Source: Datura wrightii
Taxonomy: Eukaryota > Streptophyta > Magnoliopsida > Solanales > Solanaceae
Assembly (NCBI GenBank): GCA_035772735.1
Contig: JASDFA010000016.1
Location: 138,458,501-138,522,500 of the forward strand
Reading direction: 5' to 3'
DNA length: 64,000 nucleotides
This document shows, one piece after another, positions 57,111 to 64,000 of the stretch. Each line of letters starts with the position of its first letter. Positions within the stretch are counted from its first letter, which is position 1. Below the pieces are notes generated by a model, which had not been told where the DNA came from, searched no databases, and worked only from the letters and a program-made list of their open reading frames with translations. The position numbers were made by a program, and so were the translations under genes.

Positions 57111-59113
57111 TCACCCCCATGACTTGGGTGATCTTGACACCCTCATCAATGAAATCATGCGTGTCCTCATCTTCCTTGGACCCCAAGAACTCCAACGGGT
57201 TCATCCTCAAGAAGTCTCTAACTCAAGCCACCGCTGCATTGCCATTTTGCGGAACATGCACAACAACCTGCATAAGCATCTTCCACGGACCCCTATCCAC
57301 AGCCTCAAGCATATATAAGCCCCTCCCTTTGATTTTAAGTTATATTCCCAGATACATAATGCCAGACTTTAGAAACCACGAATAAAACAAGTAAAATTCC
57401 TCCTTTAAGCTATGAAATGTTGCCCGAATTCGAATTAACTTTAGGTATCGAAGTATAATGCTGCAAGGAGCATTACTACGGAGTTAGTTTCATAAAATTT
57501 GCCTGGTAAATCGTATCTCCACCGAGGTAAAGTTGTTGGAATTTCTCCAAACTATTGTCAGTACGGTCACAGACTTAAAGTAAGCATTTCTCCCTTCTGG
57601 ATTATAGAGAAATTACGAGTTTTTTATCGTGTTCCGTCAAGTTGAAATATAGTTAATATTTATATATAAATTTATCATTTTCATCAAATTTAGTACTAGA
57701 ATTAGCCTCATTCTTCTAATAATACAATTCCAGTTGACAAGAGCAGTTGAATATGAGTTGAAACTCGCCAGTTAATCAATAATCAACGAACGAGGTATGT
57801 TAAGGCCATTTCCTTCGGCAAGTTAGTTTTCTTAGCATGATAACTCAGTTGAATCCCAATAAGAGTACCAGCAACATGTCTATTATGATTAGTTGTTGTT
57901 ATTAGCTGATAGCAGTATTCCATATTAGTTTGGGATGGATTATGCATGTTTGGACTTCATGATCGACCCCAGGGTTATTAGCTTTGTCGATGCTTGCCAT
58001 AGGAAGATGAGGTCGCTCTACGGAGCTGTGTGCCGCCTGCCTGGGATGAAGATGGGTTCCCAGGTCCTCATATGCTGTGGTTGGCTTTATACACCCCCGT
58101 TGAGCTTGGTGCCCGAGGTGCAGATATCAGGAGTCCACCGAACTCAGAAACAGTTATTGTTAGTGGCCGAGCGGGCTTAGTTGAAGACCCAGGGGGTTGG
58201 TAGGATAGCTATAGCTATTAGTTGACCGGTGTGACCTTGGATAGGGGTATATAGACTGAGGTGTATTCACTAGGGCTTATGGGGGCTGCAGGTGGGTTAT
58301 TCTGTGTTGGTTCTACCTTCCGGCTTATGGGGGCCAGGTAAGGTTTATGTTTGCTTTAGTTAGTGACAGTTAGACATTAAGATGTTCTATTACTCAGGCA
58401 TGATCTCTATTCATTCATTTTAGTTATTCTCAGTTTTATCTCTTTATTTAAGTCATTTACAGTTATCACATTACATATCAGTACATATTGTACTGATGCC
58501 CTTTCTAGGGCGCTGCATTACTTGCCTACAGGTACGGATAGACGAGGAGCAGGTCCTTCGTAGCTTCTAGCTAGCATCACCAAAGCAGTTAGCTCCTTCC
58601 TTCCGGAGCTTGTAGATAGAAGATTTACTTCTATTTGATTGTACAGTTCATGGGTAGGCCGAGGCCCTATCCCAAACATCATATTACTCCTAGAGGCTTG
58701 CAGATTGTTTCTATTTCCCTATGGTTAGAAATTGTTGGCCGTGTGGGGCCCATATATGTTTTAGTTTACATTTTGGCCATGTGGGGCCTTGCTTAGTTGA
58801 CAAATTAGTGGCCTTATCGTCCATAGTTTAGCGTAGCTTTGGATTTACTTTATAGTCGTAAATAGACATCATGGTGGTCTTGTCGGCCCGCATAGGATTC
58901 CCCGCTCTTGCCTGTTTTTGGTTAGCTGTTTTGCTTTATAGGTGGCTATAAGGCCTTGTCAGTCGGAGGTTGCATTTACACCAAAGATATATCCCGTTGT
59001 TTTCTTGATTTGAGGAGTAGGCCTGTACTAGGAGTGCACAGTCCTAGGTGAGTCAGTTTAGATCCTAGTGGGGCAGCAGGTGTTAGTCAAGCATCCCAAG
59101 GTGGGGCATGAAA
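57111..59113 (+). repeat. H 5' LTR, 5'-truncated
   Basis: From about 57400 it matches the G LTR (41000 onward). The end reads GGGGCATGAAA, next to the primer site. A TATA candidate, tatataag, is at 57312-57319. The expected start TGTAACACCCC is not present, so the first part is lost at the junction with I; the exact left edge is uncertain. Confidence 0.65.
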
Positions 59114-59117
59114 AACT

Positions 59118-59129
59118 TGGTATCCGAGC
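59118..59129 (+). other. Primer-binding site, tRNA-iMet type (H)
   Basis: tggtatccgagc against canonical TGGTATCAGAGC, 4 bp after the LTR. Confidence 0.85.
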
Positions 59130-59324
59130 AGGTTATATCATGGGGAGTCTGCAAGCCACGCTAAGTAGAGTCTTGTTGATGGATGTGTTGTGCACCTCAT
59201 TCCATAGGCAATAGGCTACGAGGCATGATAGGATTATTACTCTTTCTTCTTATCCAGATGTGTTATAGAGCTGTACAATATAGGGTTGAGTCCCTAAGCA
59301 TACCATATTCTTTTATCTATAGAA

Positions 59325-60650
59325 AAATGGAAGACTCGCGACACCCCATGAATGGTAGGAGATTGGATGTTGCAATAGGAGAAGGTACTAGCAGGATGCC
59401 ACAGTAAGAGTCATCCCGATCTGAGGGCGACAAAGAGACTTTGTCGCTGTCTCCCCAGCACTCTCCACTATGCCAGGAGCCGCTCGGAGCGGCAAATGTG
59501 AAGGTACCACCTTCAGGAGTCTCTATATCAGTACCATCGGATCAGGAGGTTAGGAGTGCTATTGTTATGCTAGCTCAGATGATGGTTGCACAGCCTCAGC
59601 CAGTGGCGCCCACAGTCGTAGAGTCCTCAGGAGGGCCTGGTAGTTCTAGGGTCTGAGAGTTCCTCGCCTTGAGTCCGCCGTCTTTGATCAGATGCAGTGG
59701 ATCTTCAGTGTAATACATGCTACACCTACAGAGTTAGTTGAGTTAGCAGTATTCCGGCTACGGGACATCGCAGTATTGTGGTACGAGAGTTGGGAGAGGT
59801 CCCGGAGGCGCTTCCCCTCCAAACTTGGCCCAGCTTTTCAGATGCTTTTCTGGATCACTACCTGCCACAGGAAATTCGACAGGCCTGGGTCGATCAGTTT
59901 CTACCTTTAGAGCAGGGGTCGATGAGTATTCGGGAGTATGCTATGTGGTTCGACTCCTTGGCCCGTTATGCACCAACTTTTGTAGATACCATGCCAACTA
60001 GTGTGAATCGGTTTATTATGGGGCTGAATCCAGAATATGTGGAGACTTGTATCATGGCCATTCTGTGAGAGAACATGGATATTTCCTACAATCAGTCTTT
60101 TTCTCAGAACATTGAAGGGATCAGACGGCGGCAATGGGAGATAAGAAGGGTAAATTAGGAGCAACGCCGCCGACCCAGACCTAGTGACATGTAGGAGGAG
60201 TCCCAGGGTGGACCCATACTTTGATTTTTAGACAGGACATCCAGACCCCCACCCCCACAACAGCAATAGGGGAGTGGATTTATTCATCGGGGGCAGTTAG
60301 GACCCGGCAGGAGTTCACGATCAGTAGGTTCACAGCAGTAGAGAGGAGTGGAGCAGAGTAAATTACCATGCCACTTTGCCCTATTTGCAGTCGACATAAC
60401 TCCAAGGCATGAAGGTATGGTTCCACATCCTGTTATACCTGTGGACAGGAGGGTCATTAGATGAGGGATTGTCCAACCAGGGTTCAGAGTGATCGGGACC
60501 GACAAGATAGATCATCAGTAGGGTTACGTGCCCCAGCATCTCCAGTAGGGCATAGGCCCTCAGCTCCAGCCGGTAGAGGTCGAGGCAGACCAGGGGCCTC
60601 TTGCTCAAGTACTGGTCCAGATTGCACTTATGCCTTACCGGGACGACAAG
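59325..60650 (+). pseudogene. gag remnant (element H)
   Basis: ATG 59325 (MEDSRHPMNGRRLDV, GEGTSRMPQ, stop). The capsid core is at 59778-60068: FSDAFLDHYLPQEIRQAW, LEQGSMSIREYAMWFDSLAR, NRFIMGLNPEYVETCI. The zinc knuckle at 60431-60472 is CYTCGQEGH, a stop, then MRDC: the CX2CX4HX4C pattern is kept, with one in-frame TAG inside. An Arg/Gly/Pro-rich tail runs to the protease. Confidence 0.8.
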
Positions 60651-61281
60651 AGTCAGAGTTGTCGTTGGATGTTGTGACAGGTATGCTGGACATTTGCTCT
60701 CACTCTGTTTATATACTGATAGATCCAGGATCCACCTTGTCTTATGTTACCCTATTAGTGGCTGGGAAGTTTGGTATTACGCCAGAATCGCTTTAGCGAC
60801 CTTTTTCAGTGTGTACACTCGTCGGTGACTCTATCATAACCAAGAGGGTCTACCGAGGATGCATAGTAAAGGTTGTTGGTCGTCAGACTTGATAGAACTA
60901 GAAATGATTGATTTTGATGCGATTATGGGTATGGATTGGCTGGTGTCATGCTATGCCAATGTTGAATGTTAGACCAAGACTCTCCTATTCCACTTTCCAT
61001 GGGAGGTTGTACGGGAGTGGAAAGGTAGTGCATCCACGCCAAAAGGTACGTTTATTTCCAATCTTCAGGAAAGAAAGTTGATCGCGAAAGGATGTATTTA
61101 TCATATTGTTAGGGTTCAAGATGTTCAAGCAGAATCTTTGATTCTTCAATCCATCCCAGTAGTCAATGAATTTCCAGATGTATTCCCAGATGAGCCTCCT
61201 ATCATTCCCCAAAAATGGGAAATCGACTTTGCAATTGATTTATTACCAGATACTTAGCCCGTATCTATTCCCCCATACTGA
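60651..61281 (+). pseudogene. Protease remnant (element H)
   Basis: VVTGMLDICSHSVYILIDPG then STLSYVT: the active site DPGST is at 60722-60736 and intact. After a stop at 60797, FDAIMGMDWLVSCYANV and LIAKGCIYHIVRVQDVQ follow in the next frames, as in autonomous relatives. Confidence 0.8.
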
Positions 61282-61900
61282 ATGGCTCCTGCTGAGCTGA
61301 GAGAATTGAAGGAACAGTTGAAAGATCTATAAGATAAGGGCTTCTTTACGCCGAGAACTTCACAATGGGGAGCGCTAGTCCTATTTGTCGGAAATAAGGA
61401 TGGCTCCCTCCGTATGTGTATAGATTATTGGCAGCTGAATAAGGTCACTATCAAGAATAAGTACCCTCTTCTCAGAATAGATGACTTGTTTGACCAGTTG
61501 CAGGGGGCAAAGTATTTCTTGAAAATTGACTCAAGGTCAGGTACCATCAGGTTCGGGTACGTGAGAGGGATATTCCAAAAACCTCTTTCAGAACCAGGTG
61601 TGGCCATTTTGAATTTCTAGTCATGTCCTTCGGGTAGACAAATGCTCCAGCAGTGTTCATGGACTTGATGAACAACATCTTCAGGCAGTATCTGGACCTG
61701 TTTGTGATAGTATTTATTGATAATATTCTGCTATATTCCCGCTCAGAGGTAGATCACCGGGATCACCTACGAACAGTGCTCCAGACTCCCAGAAATTGCC
61801 AGCTGTATGCGAAGTTTTCTAAATGTGAATTTTTGCTGAATTTAGTAGCCTTTTTGGGCCACATTGTGTTAGATGTTGGCATTTAAGTAGACTCGCAGAA
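61282..61900 (+). pseudogene. Reverse transcriptase remnant (element H)
   Basis: MAPAELRELKEQLKDL, then MCIDYWQLNKVTIKNKYPLL, DDLFDQLQGAKYFLKIDSRS; a frame slip near 61545; then the catalytic box VFIDNILLYS (61710-61739), where Asn replaces the second Asp. With FIDN the enzyme would not polymerise. Confidence 0.85.
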
Positions 61901-61910
61901 AATTGATGTA

Positions 61911-62660
61911 GTGAAAACATGGCCTAGACCTACCACTCCGATCGAGGTACGCAGTTTCCTGGGGTTAGCTGGGTATTACAGAAGGTTCATGGAAGGATTT
62001 TCCACCTTAGCATCACCTTTGACCAAGTTAACTCAGAAAGTAGCTAAATTTCACTGGACTAAAGAATGTGAACAGATCTTTCAGGAGTTGAAAAACAGAC
62101 TAACCTCAGCACCAGTATTAGCCTTGCTAGAAGGATCAGAGGGTTATGCAGTATACTGTGATGCTTCAAGCGTCGAGTTAGGATGTGTTCTGATGCATCA
62201 TGGTAAAGTAATTGCTTACGCTTTCAGGAAGTTGAAAAAGCATGAAAAGAGCTATCCCACCTATGACCTTGAATTAACCGCGGTGATTCATGCCTTGAAA
62301 ATATGGAGGCACTATCTGTATGGCAATCATGTAAATATTATCACTGATTACAAGACTCTCCAATACATTTTCACATAGAAAGTATTAAATCTACGGTAGC
62401 ATCGCTGGTTAGAGCTGTTGTAAGACTATGATGTGAATATTTTGTACCACCTAAGGAGAGGCATTGTTGTAGAAGACGCCCTCAGCCGTAAATCCATGGG
62501 GAATTTAGTACACCTGAAACTAGAACAATGGGAACTGGCCCAAGAATTGCATCAGTTAGCCAGTTTATCCTTCCATATAGTAGATTCGGGAGACAGTGCA
62601 GCAGTAATTCAGAATACAACAGTATCGTCGTTAGTTGTGCAAGTGTAAGAAAGGCAGTAC
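61911..62660 (+). pseudogene. RNase H remnant (element H)
   Basis: The open frame 61911-62378 spans the connection domain (RSFLGLAGYYRRFMEGFS) and RNase H: YCDASSVELGCVLM (Asp codon at 62160), YPTYDLELTAVIHALKIWRH, ITDYKTLQYIF, where the usual DHK reads DYK. After a stop, DVNILYHLRRGIVVEDALS continues. The longest well-kept pol block of H. Confidence 0.85.
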
Positions 62661-64000
62661 GAAGATCCTAACCTAGTCCAGTTCAGAGATAAGGTTCAGC
62701 GAGGGGAAGTTACAGATTTCCAGGTAACCAAAGACGGTGTTTTGAGATATAGGATCGCCTCTGTGTTCAAACGCAATTGGACTTCACCAACAAGTTATGG
62801 GAGAGGTGCATTATTTCCGTTACTCTCTTCATCCGGGTTCAACAAAGATGTATCACAATATAAAAGAGATTTACTGGTGACCAGGAATGAAAAAGGAGAT
62901 AGAAGAATTTGTAGCTCAATGTCCTAATTTCCAGCAGGTGGAAGCTGAACATAGAAACCCGACGGGTTGACACAGGAGATATTAGTGCCTATATGGAAAT
63001 GGGACGCAATTAACATGTATTTTGTGATAGGGTTACCTCATACCAAGAATAAATTTGATTTCGTCTGGGTGATTGTTGACTGATCGACAAAATCAGCTCA
63101 TTTTCTGCCAGTGAGGCCTACTATTTAAGTTGAAGATTATGCCGAACTTTATATCATGGAGATAGTCAGATTAAATGGTGTCCCAGTATCTATCATTTCT
63201 TACAGGGGAGCACAATTTACAGCTAGGTTCTGCAAGTCCTTCCAGATAGGTTTTGGAACCCAGGTTAATCTAAGTACAGCATTCTACCCTCACACAGATG
63301 GGCAGACAGAACGTACAATTCAGATGCTCAATGATAAGTTACGGGTATGCGTGCTAGACTTTGGGGGCAACTAGGAGGAACATTTACCCCTTATTGAGTT
63401 TGCCTACAATAACAGTTACCATTCAGTGATTTAGATGGCGTCTTATGAGTCTTTATACGGGCAAAATTGTAGGTCCCCAGTTGGTTTGTTTGAGGTTGGA
63501 GAGACAGGGTTAATTAGGCTGGATATAATTCACCAGTCAGAATAGAAAGTAAAGCTTATCAGAGAACGTCTATTGACAGCTTAGAGCCGCCATAAATCTT
63601 ACGCTGATATGCGGTAATAAACCTGGAGTTCAGTGTAGGTGACTAGGTATTTCCAACAGTCTCGCCAATGAAGGGCGTAATGAGGTTTGGCAAAAAGGGT
63701 GAGCTGAGCTCGAGGTTTATTAGGTCGTATTGAATACTCTGGAGAATAGGCCAGGTGGCATACGAGCAAGATTTGCCTTCAGAGTTGGAATATATTCATC
63801 CAGTCTTCAATGTGTCGATGCTACGAAAGTGCATAGGGGATCTGTCCCGAGTCGTGCCAGTTGAGGATGTCCAAGTTACTGAGGAATTGGCCTATGAAGA
63901 GGTTCTAGTAGCTATATTGGATCGACAGGTTCTCAGGCTGAGAAAGAAAGATGTTGCTTCAGTTAAAGTATTATGGAGGAACAGGAATAAAGAAGAGATG
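62661..64000 (+). pseudogene. Integrase and start of chromodomain (element H), runs off the window
   Basis: The zinc-binding N-terminal part (62750-62940) is scrambled. In the core, WKWDAINMYFVIGLPHTKN has Tyr (63018-63020) in place of the first catalytic Asp, and ISYRGAQFTARF has Tyr (63201-63203) in place of the second; Glu in DGQTERTIQML is kept. C-terminal blocks FAYNNSYHSV, LYGQNCRSPVGLFEVGE and LDRQVLRLRKKDVASVKVLW run to the edge; the chromodomain tail should follow just outside. Confidence 0.85.

Larger units (their letters stand above)
57111..64000 (+). mobile_element. Element H: Tekay/Del-type chromovirus (plus), 3' end outside the window
   Basis: LTR (to 59113), primer site, gag, protease, RT, RNase H, integrase and start of the chromodomain, in that order on the plus strand. 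Same family as F. The 3' end and 3' LTR lie beyond 64000. Confidence 0.85.

Noticed and set aside
57119..57385. Two overlapping plus frames (88 and 64 codons) at the I/H junction
   Set aside because: They lie in LTR sequence with a TATA candidate at 57312 and show no domain. Probably chance.
1..64000. Host protein genes, tRNA or rRNA genes, CRISPR arrays, satellite blocks
   Set aside because: Nothing on either strand reads as a host gene or structured RNA. All long frames with recognisable domains belong to retroelements, and the only tandem array is the LTR minisatellite of F.

Overview
This window is a block of plant nuclear heterochromatin made almost entirely of nested LTR retrotransposons. 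I found no host gene, tRNA, rRNA or CRISPR array. The organism is a flowering plant. Element types and wording (Athila-like gag-protease with a tRNA-Asp primer site, Tekay/Del-type chromoviruses with tRNA-Met primer sites, and plant-transposon-protein ORFs of the PF20167 type) suggest Solanaceae, but that is recognition by eye only.

Layout, left to right. Element A (1-2625, + strand) is the 3' end of an Athila-like element; it sits in the protease gene of element B (2626-9758, +). B sits in a remnant LTR of a chromovirus (9759-10348, -), which itself sits in element D (10349-10612 and 20403-21301, +). D is also split by element C (10613-20402, +), the best preserved element here: two 1422-bp LTRs and a perfect 5-bp target duplication TGAAT. 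D abuts a minus-strand Athila-like remnant E0 (21302-22898), which is followed by element E (22899-25573, -). E is interrupted by K (25574-50221, -), a large element whose only recognisable gene is ORF2. K carries a chromovirus F (26101-35302, -) in its 3' LTR, a chromovirus derivative G (40628-47089, +) in its leader, and chromovirus I (50222-about 57110, -) in its 5' LTR. Chromovirus H (about 57111-64000, +) runs off the right edge.

Most notable: the Athila-like families A/C and B lack reverse transcriptase, RNase H and integrase at the same point. In both, the protease is followed at once by a small conserved hairpin (loop AGGCAA), then a family-specific cluster of GC-rich palindromic phrases, then a pyrimidine-rich leader with a likely 5'UTR intron, then ORF2. 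The same family-specific phrases also sit in the element's own LTR; in A/C they lie just upstream of the TATA box. K shows the same leader-intron-ORF2 cassette without gag-protease. This looks like a conserved non-autonomous retroelement plan with a second internal transcription unit. The ORF2 product has an acidic tail and may recognise its own element, which is a hypothesis only.

All coding regions are decayed. The best is ORF2 of C, open over 407 codons except for one TAG. The pol genes of F, H and I carry stops, frameshifts and catalytic substitutions.
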